DNA of 64,000 bases from Panax quinquefolius (GCA_020205615.1 CM035170.1:35464123-35528122); one strand, 5' to 3'. Positions 46,960 through 58,142 are shown, counted from the first letter of the stretch. The notes: generated by a model from the letters alone, not told the origin. Numbers and translations are program-made.

Positions 46960-48141
46960 ATGACATCTGAGAATGTTGAGAATAGCAATGGAGCACAGGC
47001 GACCGTTGATTCACCACATATAAATAATCAGGACAATATGCAACAAGATGGCGATAATCCTCCTGTAAACAACAACACTGATCAATTGACGAACGACGGT
47101 ATGTTTAAGAGCTTTTTAGAATTCATGCAACATCAGGCGAATGCGGCTCCTGTGCATAATGCAGGAGGAAACAATGGCAACCTACGGTTGGTCACCGCTA
47201 AGCAATTCAAGGAGCTGGGACCACTGGAATTTTTGGGAAGGCCAGAACCACTTAAGGCCGAGACGTGGTTAAAGCAGATCACCAAGATATTTGATGTCTT
47301 GGGATGCTCCGAGGAGCAAAAGGTTCCCTTTGCCACCTTTATGTTATGTGAAGAGGCAGATCACTGGTGGTAATCTTTAAAATGTACCCAGCCTGACGCA
47401 CTCAAGATGTCTTGGGAGAAGTTCCAAGAGTTGTTCATTGACAAATACTTTCCCGAAAGCATTCGTCACATGAAAGAGGTGGAATTTATCAAGTTGGAGC
47501 AAAATAATATATTCGTGTCGCAGTACGAAGCCAAGTTTACCGAGTTATCCCGGTTTGCGTCCCACTTGGTGGATAATGAAGAGAGAATGACACGAATGTT
47601 TTTAAGAGGTTTGAAGCCGGAGATACGTCAATATCTTATTTCTCATAAACTGTGTTTGTATTCAGATGTTGTAAATAGGGTTCAATTAGTGGAGCGCTAT
47701 AACGAGTCAACGCAACCAAAAGAAAGCAGCCGACAAATTAATAATACCGGTGATAACAATCATCAAAGCGGTGACAATAAGCATGGAGGGAATCAACATG
47801 TCAGAAATGGTAACCACTTCGGTGATAATCATAGTCAAAATAATAAGAATGAACATTTCAAGAAGAGGAGATTCAACAATGATGGAAAGACGTCAGCACC
47901 AGCACCCGTTGTTAAGGAAGGAGAACGACCACCTATCATATTTTTCAAATGTGGATGGGAGGGACACATCAGTCCAAACTACGCGAAGCTGTCTAAAGCA
48001 TGCTATAATTGTGGAAGAGAATGCCACTTAGCCCAATTTTGTCGTTCACCGAAGAAACGTTCAGCTAGGATGGAGGCACCAAAGGATGTCCCAAACAAGC
48101 CAAAGCCAGTAGTTTATGAGAGAGTATTTTTTTTTTCGTGA
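46960..48141 (+). pseudogene. gag: gag of D internal 1, one in-frame stop
   Basis: Gag runs in a single frame from ATG 46960 to about 48141 with only one stop, TAA at 47371-47373, just after ADHWW where A and B read a Glu codon. The capsid core contains FKELGPLEFLGRPEPLKAET and FATFMLCEEADHWW; the second half has MSWEKFQELFIDKYFPESIR and MFLRGLKPEIRQYLISHKL. Two zinc knuckles stand near the end (CGWEGHISPNY, with its last Cys lost, and CYNCGRECHLAQFC). The downstream part (47407-48141) is open for 244 codons. The same TAA exists in internal 2, so it predates the duplication. A CCTTTTGTTTTGTGGCAG motif ends at 46950, nine bases before the ATG. Confidence 0.85.
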
Positions 48142-48620
48142 CGAGGAACCTGAATAAAATTATCACGGGCATGTTAGTCATAAACTCTTGCGAAGTCTAT
48201 ACCGTGTTAGATACCAGTTCTAATCACTCTTTTATTGCACCTAGTTGTGTTCAATGTTTGAAGTTGACTCCGGAGAAGTTAGACTTTGATATATCTTTTT
48301 AAACTCAGTTGGGAGAAACCTTCGTTACCTCCACTATTAATCAATCTTGTTCAAATCAACACTTTCACGTTACCTGTCGATCTTATCTCTTTGAAAATAC
48401 TTGCCTTTGATGTGATTTTTGTAAACGATTGGTTAACTACTCATCATGCTTTTCGTAAGGTTGTTAACTTTCATACTCCTAACAACCCTGTTATGCGAAT
48501 TCAAAGTAACCAAACCACTAAAGTTAATAATTATCATATCAAGCCAAAAATAAAGAGCCCCAATCCTTTCGTTGTTGACTTTCTTGTGTGGAATGCACCG
48601 AAGCCAGACTTTCTGTAGGC
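48142..48620 (+). pseudogene. protease remnant of D internal 1
   Basis: The protease frame resumes after a T-run at 48127-48136. The active site reads L-D-T-S-S-N-H-S-F, so the Gly of D-T-G is lost. A TAA follows the DISF block near 48299, and the frame shifts before the LPVDLISLKILAFDVIF block (48286-48618 in another frame). The stop and shift are shared with internal 2. Confidence 0.75.
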
Positions 48621-48699
48621 AACGTCCTGAATGATGATGGCAAGATGATAGGTATCAATGTGACGTGTTATCCAAGTCTTGAATGAGAGTCACAATTTT

Positions 48700-49478
48700 G
48701 AATGGTATTTCTATTGTTAATAAATTTCCTGAAGTATTCTTGAAGACTTCTTAGCCTACCCTAGAGCGTGAAATCGAATTTTGTATTAACCTCAGTACAA
48801 AATCCATTTCTAAAAAAAAAACCTTAAACATTTATTCAACTAAAGCGAACGTAACATGTGCCAAAGACGTTATCTCGAGCTGTTAAAGATTATGATCGTA
48901 CCATACCATCGTGGAAAAGCGAACGTGGTAGCTGACGCGTTGAGTAGAAGATCATATGCAGTTACAAGTGCGAATATACGAACCCACGTTAATATAACGA
49001 ATATACGATTAGAATCGACTTTAACCGATAAAGTTAAAGCCGCTCAAGCTACATACTCAGAGCTAATGAATGTGAAGAAGAATGTTCAAGAGGGCGTTAT
49101 TCTAGAAGAAAGAATCGATGAAGAGAAGAAATCTCAACCCTCGATTTAATTGACCCATTTTAAATCCTCGATCAAGTAGGATCTGGGGCTTATAGACTCA
49201 TTTCATCGCCAAGTATGTCGCGTGTTCATAACGTTTTTAACGTATCGATGTTACGTAAATATGTGGACGACCCGAACCACATTATTAATTTAGAACCGGA
49301 TGAGATAGCAGAAGATTTAACGTATGAGGAGATACGTGTTAACATCTTGGATAAGAAGGATCATATTCGACGCTCAAAGGTTATACCTCAAGAGTTAGAA
49401 TCTGATGTGAAGTCAAGGTATCCTCACCTGTTCGGCATACCAGGTACGTACGTAAATTTCGAGGGCGAAATTTCATAA
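48700..49478 (+). pseudogene. RT, RNase H, integrase and chromodomain scraps of D internal 1
   Basis: About 48715-48815 is the RT lead-in ([17 protein letters not shown]), with several stops. RT palm and RNase H core are absent; the next match is the RNase H end ([28 protein letters not shown], 48856-48960). The start of integrase (EERIDEE, near 49105) follows. The integrase core is absent, and the tail resumes with MSRVHNVFNVSMLRKYVDDP (49215). The chromodomain end has lost about 19 residues between SKVIPQ and ELES relative to B. No polymerase or integrase activity could come from it. Confidence 0.8.
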
Positions 49479-49489
49479 GGAGGGGAGAT
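49475..49489 (+). other. polypurine tract of D internal 1
   Basis: ATAAGGAGGGGAGAT directly before the LTR 2 start TGTGAGACC. Confidence 0.85.
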
Positions 49490-49890
49490 TGTGAGACCCC
49501 AGATTTTATGAATAAATATTTAATTTTCTCAAAATAATTTTTTTAAATTATGGTGTGAATTTGATATAATGTTATAGTTGTGGGTAGTATTTATAAATTT
49601 TGCAAAATACGCAAGTTGTTATATAATATTCGATTGGTCGGGGAATATTCGTACGACGGTACAATTATTGGCGGACCCCACAACTGAACTATTGTCGAAA
49701 TGAGAAAACGACAAAAATACTTTATGAAAATAACGGCGGAAGTTTTACCATTAACTATTGAAACACCCGGTGTTAAAAGTACAGTAATACGCGTGGTTGT
49801 ATAGTATTACACGATATTGATTATTGATGCTTATGTGGGAAGTCACTAGTTTTGTTCAATCGGGTATTCGGGATACTTTTTGTGTCGGAG

Positions 49891-50028
49891 TACTATTCAC
49901 GAGTTACTATTCACGAGTTACTATTCATGAGTTACTATTCATGAGTTACTATTCACGAGTTATTATTTATGAGTTACTATTCACGAGTTACTATTCACAA
50001 GTTACTATTCACCCGGTTACTATTCACT
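49891..50028 (+). repeat. 14-bp minisatellite, D LTR 2
   Basis: Ten units of the TACTATTCACGAGT family, two more than LTR 1. Confidence 0.85.
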
Positions 50029-50303
50029 CTAGTATTGTGCATTCGGGTATTTGGGTATAATATTATTCCATGAGGAGATGTGCTAATTTTTAAGACCGTT
50101 GGTTGAAGATATAATAGTAAGTCAATATGGACCGCTGGTGGAGTTATAATAGTAAATCAATATGGATCGCTGGTTTAAAGTTTTATTAGTAAATCAGTAT
50201 GGACCGTTGTTTTAACTTTTAATAGTAAACCAATATGGATCGTCTATTTAATAGTAAATCAATCTGGACCGTTCATGAATTAGTTATTATTAATTCCATT
50301 TTC

Positions 50304-50313
50304 CTATAAATAG
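50304..50313 (+). promoter_or_regulatory. TATA box of D LTR 2
   Basis: CTATAAATAG followed by AAGCGCATTCC. Confidence 0.7.
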
Positions 50314-51868
50314 AAGCGCATTCCTTAATTATTTCTTACGAATTCACTAAAACTCTAGAGAGAGAAACTATAGAGAGAAAGAAGAAAAGTATTTTGTTAC
50401 TTCACTTTTCTAATATCCAGTTTCTTCTAAGGTAGGGAATATTATTTGTTGTACCCGTAAGGGTTATTATTTCTTTTGTATTCGTGAAGAGAACATCTGT
50501 TATTCTATTCTTTATTATTCTGTTGGAATAACCTATATACGCGGAATACCCTATACTTGGTGAAATTCTTCTAATATTCCGTTCTTTATTATTCTCGTCG
50601 TAATATCCATGCTCAGCGTTACGTGGGACTGGTTCAATTATTTATTATTACGTAGGAATATCCCGTCATGCATTCTTCTGCCGGACCGGTTCTAACCTTT
50701 ATTATTACTTGGAATATCTCATGCATGCGCTTTTACGCCGACCGGTTCCATTATTTATTATTACGTTAGAATAACTTTTTGTGCGCTTTATATCGCATGC
50801 ATGGTGATTTCTTTTGTTATTCCAGTTTTTATTATACTCAGTTGGTTAAAACTTTGACTTCTATACTCCATGAAATTAGTGGAATATCCTTGATATTTGT
50901 GCTTCATCTAGTATCTTTTCATGGAAATATTCTTCTGAGCATTCTTGAATTTTACTCTACAAAGCAGCATCATGTTGACAATTTCGACGTTATCATTTCC
51001 TACATAAATTAATTCTTGACCTTGTTTTATTTAATTCTTATATCATTGTCATCATCCTCATGTTTATATTTTGTTGAAAGTCATCTGTGGCCTGTAGTGT
51101 ATAGATGGACTTGGTATGATTATGACCAGGGATTATTCGGTGTAATCATGACCGTAATGTTACAAATGATGTGGTAAAAGTCCTCATTGGCCCGTAGTGC
51201 ATTGATGGATAGTTGTTGGCATGATCATGACCATTAATGAATACACAAATATTCTTGGCCCATAGTGTATGGATAATTGTGGTCATGATACTAAAGAATA
51301 TCCCTGGCCGTAGTGCAGGGGTGATTCGATGATGTGGATTATTTATCAAGCTGAGTCCTAGCGATAAAAGTGATGAAAAACTTTTTAAATCATAAAAGAT
51401 AGTAGATTTCATTCTCTACTTGACTCTTTTAATGGATTGCTTGTTCCGCTGCAGTTAAACTTGATATTATATTTTATCAGTTTAACATTGTTGAAGGCTA
51501 ATGATAAATTATTCTGCATTATCTTAGTCATAATATTTCTTACTGGGCTAGTTGAGCTCACCCTTTCTTTCACTGTTCTCTTCAGGAAATGAGAACGTAG
51601 TTGGGACTAGTCGGGGAACAGAGTGATGGTCCTAGATGGTGCATTAGTAGTCCTCACTATTCTATGAAATAGTGTGATAATAATTATAATGAGGACTCCT
51701 TTTGAGTTTGTATACTCTCTAGTAGACAATATTTATATTCAAACTCACAGTTTATGTTTTGTCTTATTGTACATGACAGTTGTATTATTAAGTTGTATTT
51801 GAATTCTGTACCATGTATCTGACAACTCAAGATGAGTGATGTATACCTAATTTTGGGGGCGTCACAGT

Positions 51869-51880
51869 TGGTATCAAAGC
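51869..51880 (+). other. PBS of D internal 2
   Basis: TGGTATCAAAGC, two bases after LTR 2 (initiator tRNA-Met type). Confidence 0.85.
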
Positions 51881-52055
51881 TTAGGGATATGATCCTTGGC
51901 TAAGATGTGAGAATAGAACAAGGAAGGGAGAGACGGGGAATTCCTTCTCTAGTATGACCTACCTAAGTTTGTTTTTGTATTTACTTGGTCGGTCAGAATA
52001 TAGGGATAATATGTGACATGTTAATTAACCTTTTGTTTTGTGACAGTATCTGAAA

Positions 52056-53215
52056 ATGACATATGAGAATGTTGAGAATAGCAACGGAGCATAGGCGATC
52101 GTTGATTCACCACATATCAATAATCAGGACAATATGCAACTGCATGGAGATAATCCTCCTGTAAACAACAACACTGATCAATTGACGAACGATGATACGT
52201 TTAAGAGCTTTTTAGAATTCATGCAACATCAGGCTAAGGCGGCTCCTGTGCATAATGCAGGAGGAAACAATGGCAACCTACGGTTGGTCACCGCTAAGCA
52301 ATTCAAGGAGCTGGGACCACCGGAATTTTTGGGAAAGCTAGAACCACTTAAGGCGGAGACGTGGTTAAAACAGATCACCAAAATATTTGATGTCTTGGGA
52401 TGCTCCGAGGAGCAAAAGGTTCCCTTTGCCACCTTTATGTTATGTGAAGAGGCAGATCACTGGTGGTAATCTTTAAAATGTACCCAGCCTGATGCACTCA
52501 AGATGTCTTGGGAGAAGTTCCAAGAGTTGTTCAATGACAAGTACTTTCCGAAAGCATTCGTCACATGAAAGGAGGTGGAATTTATCAAGTTGGAGCAAAA
52601 TAATATATTCGTGTCGCGATCTGAAGCCAAGTTTGCCGAGTTATCCCTTGGCCAGCATCCCACTTGGTGGATAATGAAGAGAGAATGACACGAATGTTTT
52701 TAAGAGGTTTGAAGCGGAGATACGTCAATATCTTATTTCTCATAAACTGTGTTTGTATTCAGATGTTGTAAATAGGGCTTAGTTAGTGGAGCACGATAAC
52801 GAGTCAACGCAACCAAAAGAAAGCAGCCGACAAAATGATAATACCAGTGATAACAGTCATCAAAGCGGTGACAATAAGCATGGAGGGAATTAACATGTCA
52901 GAAATGGTAACCACTTCGGTGGTAATCATGGTCAAAACAATAAGAATGAACATTTCAAGAATAGGAGATTCAACAATGATGGAAAGACGTCAAAGACCAA
53001 AGACCCATTTTTAACGAAGGAGAACGACCACCTATCATATTTTTCAAATGCGGATGGGAGGACACATCACCAAACTACGCGATGAGTCATCTAAAGCATG
53101 CTATAATTGTGGAAGAAAGCTCACTTAGCCCAATTTTGTCGCTCACCAAGAAACGTTCGTCTACGATGGAGGCACCAAAGGATGTCCCAGACAAGCCAAA
53201 GCCGATGGTTTAAGA
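52056..53215 (+). pseudogene. gag: gag of D internal 2
   Basis: Second copy of the D gag, more decayed. It has a private TAG early on (near 52094, CAG in copy 1), the shared TAA at 52467-52469 after ADHWW, frameshifts near 52549 and 52650, and a further stop near 52782. The capsid core (FKELGPPEFLGKLEPLKAET) and FATFMLCEEADHWW are clear. The zinc knuckle region (53040-53150) has lost cysteines and shifted frame. Confidence 0.8.
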
Positions 53216-54573
53216 GAGCGTTTTTTTTTTTAGTGACGAGGCACCCGAATAAAATTATCACGGGTATGTTAGTCATAAACTCTTGCGAAGTCTATACCGT
53301 GTTAGATACCGGTTCTACTCACTCTTTTATTGCACCTAGATGTGTTCAATGTTTGAAGTTAACTCCAGAGAAGTTAGACTTTGATATATCTTTTTAAACT
53401 CAGTTGGGAGAAACCTTCGTTACCTCCACTATTTATCAATCTTGTTCAAATCAACACTTTCACGTTACCTGTCGATCTTATCTCTTTGAAAATACTTGCC
53501 TTTGATGTGATTTTTGGAAACGATTGGTTAACTACTCATCATACTTTTCGTAAGGTTGTTAGCTTTCATACTCCTAACCAACCTGTTATGCGAATTCAAA
53601 GTAACCATACCAATAAATGTCAATCATTGTCATATCAAGCTATAAATAAAGAGCCCCGATCCTTTCGTTGTTGACTTTCTTGTGTGGAATGCACCGAAGC
53701 CAAACTTTTTGTAGGCAACATCGTGAATGACGATGGCAAGATGATAGGTATCAATATGACGTGTTATCCAAGTCTTGAATGAGAGTCACAGTTTTGAATG
53801 GTATTTCTATTGTTTATAAATTTCTTGATGTATTCTTGAAGACTTCTTAGCCTACCCTAGAGCGTGAAATCAAATTTTGTATTGACCCCAGTACAAAACC
53901 CATTTCTAAAAAAAACCCTTAAACATTTATTCAACTAAAGTGAACGTAACATGTGCCAAAGACATTGGCTCGAGCTGTTAAAGATTATGATCGTACCATA
54001 CCATCATGGAAAAGCGAACGTGGTAGCTGACGCGTTGAGTAGAAGATCGTATGCAGTTAAAAGTGCGAATGTACGAACCCACGTGAATATAACGAATATA
54101 TGATTAGAATCGACTTTAACCGATAAAGTTAAAATCGCTCAAATTACATACCTAGAGCTGATGAATGTGAAGAAGAAGGTTCAAGAGGGCGTTATTCTAG
54201 AAGAAAGAATCGACGAAGAGAGGAAATCTCAACCCTCGATTTAATTGACACATTTTAAATCCTCGATCAAGTAGGAACTGGGGCTTATAGACTCGTTTTA
54301 TCCCCAAGTATGTCGCGTGTTCATAACATTTTTAACATATCGATGTTACGTAAATATGTGGACGACCCGAACCACATTATTAATTTAGAACCAAACGAGA
54401 TAGCAGAAGATTTAACGTATGAGGAGATACGTGTTAACATCTTGGATAAGAAGGATCATATTCGACGCTCAAAGGTTATACCTCAAGAGTTAGAATATGA
54501 AGTGAAGTCAAGGTATCCTCACCAATTTGGCATACCAGGTACGTATGTAAATTTTGAGGGCGAAATTCCATAA
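53216..54573 (+). pseudogene. protease and pol scraps of D internal 2
   Basis: The protease keeps an intact DTGSTHSFIAP site (53310-53340) but ends at the shared TAA after DISF (about 53395). The following LPVDLISLKILAFDVIFG block is in another frame (53381-53674). The RT lead-in, RNase H end ([17 protein letters not shown] near 54010) and integrase start follow. The tail with MSRVHNIFNISMLRKYVDDP (54310-54573) has the same deletions and the same shortened chromodomain as copy 1. Confidence 0.8.
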
Positions 54574-54584
54574 GGAGGGGAGAT
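54570..54584 (+). other. polypurine tract of D internal 2
   Basis: ATAAGGAGGGGAGAT directly before LTR 3. Confidence 0.85.
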
Positions 54585-55011
54585 TGTGAGACCCCAGATT
54601 TTATGAATAAATATTTAATTTTCTCGAAATAATTTTTTTAAATTATGGTGTGGATTTGATATAATGTTATAGTTGTGGGTAGTATTTATAAATTTTGCAA
54701 AATACGCAAGGTGTTATATAATATTCGATTGGTCGGGGAATATTCTTTTTGTCGGGGAATATTCGTACGATGGTACAATTATTGGTGGACCCTGGCAATG
54801 TAATTATTGTCGGAATTGAGAAAATGACAAAATACTTTATATGAAAATAACGGCGAAGTTTTACCGTTAATCTGTTGAAACACCCAAAGTGTTAAAGTAC
54901 AAAATATGTCTGGCGTGGTTGCATAGTATCACACGGTATTGATTATTGATGCTTATGTGGGAAGTCACTAGTTTTGTTCAATCGGGTATTCGGGACACTT
55001 TTTGTGTCAGA

Positions 55012-55148
55012 GTACTATTCACGAGTTACTATTCATGAGTTACTATTCATGAGTTACTATTCACGAGTTACTATTCATGAGTTACTATTCACGAGTTACT
55101 ATTCATGAGTTACTATTCACGAGTTACTATTCACGAGTTACTATTCAC
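55012..55148 (+). repeat. 14-bp minisatellite, D LTR 3
   Basis: Ten units of TACTATTCAYGAGT, the most regular copy of this array in the window. Confidence 0.9.
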
Positions 55149-55424
55149 TCTAGTATTGTGCATTCTGGTATTTGGGTACAATATTATTCCATGAGGATTT
55201 GTGCTAATTTTTCAGAATGTTGGTTAAGGATATAATAGTAAGTCAATATGGACCGCTGGTGGAGTTATAATAGAAAATCAATATGGATCGCTGGTTTAAA
55301 GTTTTAATAGTAAATCAGTATGGACCGTTGTTTTAAGTTTTAATAGTAAACCAATATGGATCGTCTGTTTAATAGTAAATCAATCTGGACCGTTCATTAA
55401 TTAGTTACTTATTATTCCATTTTC

Positions 55425-55434
55425 CTATAAATAG
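55425..55434 (+). promoter_or_regulatory. TATA box of D LTR 3
   Basis: CTATAAATAG followed by AAGCTAATTCC. Confidence 0.7.
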
Positions 55435-56994
55435 AAGCTAATTCCTTCATTATTTCTTACGAATTCACTAAAACTCTAGAGACAGAAACTATAGAGAGAA
55501 AGAAGAAAAGTATTTTGTTACTTCACTTTTGCAATATCCAGTTTCTTCTAAGGTAGGGAATATTATTTGTTGTACCCGTAAGGGTTATTATTTCTTTTGT
55601 ATTCGTGACGAGAACTTCTGTTATTCTATTCTTTATTATTTTGTTGGAATAACCTGTATACGCGGAATACCCTATACTTGGTGAAATTCTTCTAATATTC
55701 CGTTATTTATTATTCTATCGGAATATCATGTTTATGCGTTTACGCTGGACCTGGTTCAATTATTTATTATTCTGTCGGAATATCCTGTCTGTGCATTTAC
55801 GTCGGACCTGGTTCTAACCTTTATTATTGTGTTGGAATATCTTGTCTGTGAGTTTTACGCCAGACCTGGTTCCGTTATTTATTATTCTGTTGGAATAACC
55901 TTCATGTGCAGTCTATCGCATGCATGGTGATTTCTTTTGTTATTCCATTCTTTATTATACTCAGTTGGTTAAAACTTTGACTTCTATACTCCATGAAATT
56001 AGTGGAATATCCTTGATATTTGCGCTTCATCCAAAGATCTTTCATGGAAATATTCTTCCGAGCATTCTTGAATTTTACTCTCTGCAAGCGATGATCATGT
56101 TGATAATTTGGACGTTATCATTTCCTACATAAATTAATTCTTGAACTTGTTTTATTGAATTTTTATATCATTGTCATCATCCTCATGTTTATATTTTGTT
56201 GAAAGTCATCTGTGGCCTGTGAAAGTATAGATGGACTTGGTATGATTATGACCGAGGATTATTCGTGTAATCATGACCGTAATGTTACAAATGATGTGGT
56301 AAAAGTCCTCATTGGCCCGTACTGCATTGATGGACAGTTGTTGGCATGATCATGACCATTAATGAACACACAAATATTCTTGGCCCGTAGTGCATGGATA
56401 ATTGTGGTCGTGATACTAAAGAATATCCTTGGCCGTAGTGCAGGGGTGATTCGATGATGTGGATTATTTATTAAGCTGATTCGTAGCGATAAAAGTGATG
56501 AAAAACCTTTTAAATCATAAAAGATAGTTGATTTCATTCTCTACTAGACTCTTTTAATGGATTGCTTGTTTCGCTGCAGTTAAACTTGATATTTATTATA
56601 TTTTATCAGTTTAACATTGTTGAAGGCTAACGATAAATTATTCTGCATTGTCTTAGTCATAATATTTCTTACTGGCTAGTTGAGCTCACCCTTTCTTTCA
56701 CTGTTCTCTTCAGGAAATGAGAACATAGTTGGGACTAGTCGGGGAACAGAGTGATGGTCCTAGATGGTGCATTAGTAGTCCTCACTATTCTATGAAATAG
56801 TGTGATAATAATTTTAATGAGGACTCCTTTTGAGTTTGTATACTCTCCAGTAGAAAATATTTGTATTCAAACTCACAGTTTTTGTTTTGTCGTATTGTAC
56901 ACGACAGTTGTATTATTAAGTTGTATTTGAAATCTGTACCATGTATCTGGCGACTCAAGATGGGTGATGTATACCTAATTTTGGGGACGTCACA

Positions 56995-57482
56995 CTGCAC
57001 GTCATCATTAAAAATCCAGTTCACCACATCAACCTAGAAGTTTCTTCAGCATCTATTGGGAACTTCATTGCCTTAAAGACGTTAAAGGTCACCTCTTGAT
57101 CATGTACCTGCATTGTAAGTTCCCCTTTTTGCATATCTATCGAAGTCCTGCCTGTGGCTAAGAATGGTCTCCCCAGTATAATTGGTATACTTTTATCTTC
57201 CTTGTAATCCAAAATGATGAAGTCAGCTAGAAAGATAAATTTATCCACCTTCACTAATACATCTTTGACAATTCCCCGTGGATACGTGATGGATCTGTCA
57301 GCTAACTGCAAAGAAATGTTTATTGGCTTTGGACCCGGTAATCCCAATTGATTGAATAATGATAACGGCATCAAATTTATGCTCGCCCTAAGATCACACA
57401 AACATTTTTCAAAATTCATCTGCCCGATTGTGCACGGGATTATGAAACTGCCCGAATCTTTCAACTTCAAAGGTAACCTCAA
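56995..57482 (-). pseudogene. protease domain of Athila-1
   Basis: Athila-type retropepsin region. The start is an IPCTIGQMNFEKCLCDLRAS block in which D-L-R stands where Athila proteases have D-L-G, so the catalytic Gly appears lost. It continues with INLMPLSLFNQLGL, SLQLADRSITYPRGIVKDVL, a VDKFIFLADFIILD stretch, IPIILGRPFLATGR and a VTFNVFKAMKFP end. The main frame is open from 57482 to 57021. A one-base shift near 57030 precedes the D insertion; beyond D the reading continues at 44391. Confidence 0.85.
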
Positions 57483-57703
57483 TGAAGTCTTCGCCTTGCA
57501 TTCTTTCCGTCAAGGCTCATCGTCTCAAATTCTTCTAAACTTCTCTTCCTTGATAGTATACCCTTCATGAACTTTGCATAGCTTGGCATTTGTTCCAATG
57601 CCTCGGCAAACGGTATGTTGATATGCAGCTTTTTGAATACCTCCAAGAATTTGTTGAACTGTTTATCTTCCCTTTTCTTATTTAATCTCTGCGGATACGG
57701 CAC
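57479..57703 (-). pseudogene. gag-protease linker of Athila-1
   Basis: An open stretch with YPQRLNKKREDKQFNKFLE, INIPFAEALEQMPSYAKFMK and ILSRKRSLEEFETMSL. This is the conserved Athila segment before the protease. A frameshift near 57479 separates it from the protease frame. Confidence 0.8.
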
Positions 57704-57719
57704 TTGAGTGTGAATTGGT

Positions 57720-58142
57720 GGTACTTAACTCTTAAACTTCACCTCTGAACGTGCTTTATCTGCCTCTTCCAGCTGAACCTCAGACTTTTCCAAATTTCGA
57801 TGAAACTCAACAGGTGTTCATTCGGATCGTCTATAGCGGCACCCCCAAACTAGATCGAATTTTGTACCATGTGAATAGTGCCTATTTTTATCTCAAATGT
57901 ATTGGCTGCTATTGCGCATGTCTAACAAAGCTAGACTGTAGTCCATTAATGTTGGGCATGGAATATTCCTTCAGAGCCCTATGCTCCTCTCTTTGCTCTT
58001 CTACTTGTGCCTCGGCTGCCATATTAGCTGTTGTACTTTCTAACTATGCTTGTAAATTTCTACGAACACTCGCTTCCCAACCTCTCCCGTTTATGTTGTC
58101 CTGAACAGGTGTTAACTCGGGGTTGGATGATCGCGTGCGCAT
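57720..58142 (-). pseudogene. gag: gag N-terminus of Athila-1, core deleted
   Basis: The frame begins at ATG 58142 with RTRSSNPELTPVQDN, then reads ALKEYSMPNINGLQSSFVR. Both resemble the Athila Gag N-terminus. After several stops it runs straight into the gag-protease linker, so the capsid core and zinc knuckle are missing. The element could not make its own particle. Confidence 0.65.

Larger units (their letters stand above)
49490..51866 (+). repeat. D LTR 2 (shared middle LTR)
   Basis: A 2,377-bp LTR serving as 3' LTR of internal 1 and 5' LTR of internal 2. It has the 14-bp array at about 49891-50028 (ten units), a TATA box at 50304-50313 and the 57-bp array at about 50580-50775. A 19-20 bp piece between two GGGGAATATT repeats, present in LTR 1 and 3, is missing near 49649. 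Confidence 0.9.
44392..56994 (+). mobile_element. D: tandem array, LTR-internal-LTR-internal-LTR
   Basis: Three plus-strand LTRs (44392-46772, 49490-51866, 54585-56994) alternate with two internal regions of 2,717 and 2,718 bp. CTGCA flanks only the whole array, at 44387-44391 and 56995-56999. This points to one integration followed by unequal LTR recombination, or to integration of a tandem cDNA. Both internal regions have PBS, gag, a protease remnant, scraps of RT, RNase H and integrase, a shortened chromodomain end and PPT. They share the same deletions, so the deletions existed before the array formed. LTRs and PBS are of the A/B/C family. Confidence 0.9.
54585..56994 (+). repeat. D LTR 3
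   Basis: A 2,410-bp LTR ending GGGGACGTCACA at 56994, followed by the right TSD CTGCA. It has the 14-bp array at about 55012-55148 (ten units), a TATA box at 55425-55434 and the 57-bp array at about 55700-55890. It shares start-region variants with LTR 2 (AGATTTTATG, GCAAAATACGCAAG) against LTR 1. Confidence 0.9.

Noticed and set aside
44392..56994. Two or three independent D insertions side by side
   Set aside because: Only the outer ends carry a matching 5-bp TSD (CTGCA); LTR 2 is joined directly to a PPT on one side and a PBS on the other.
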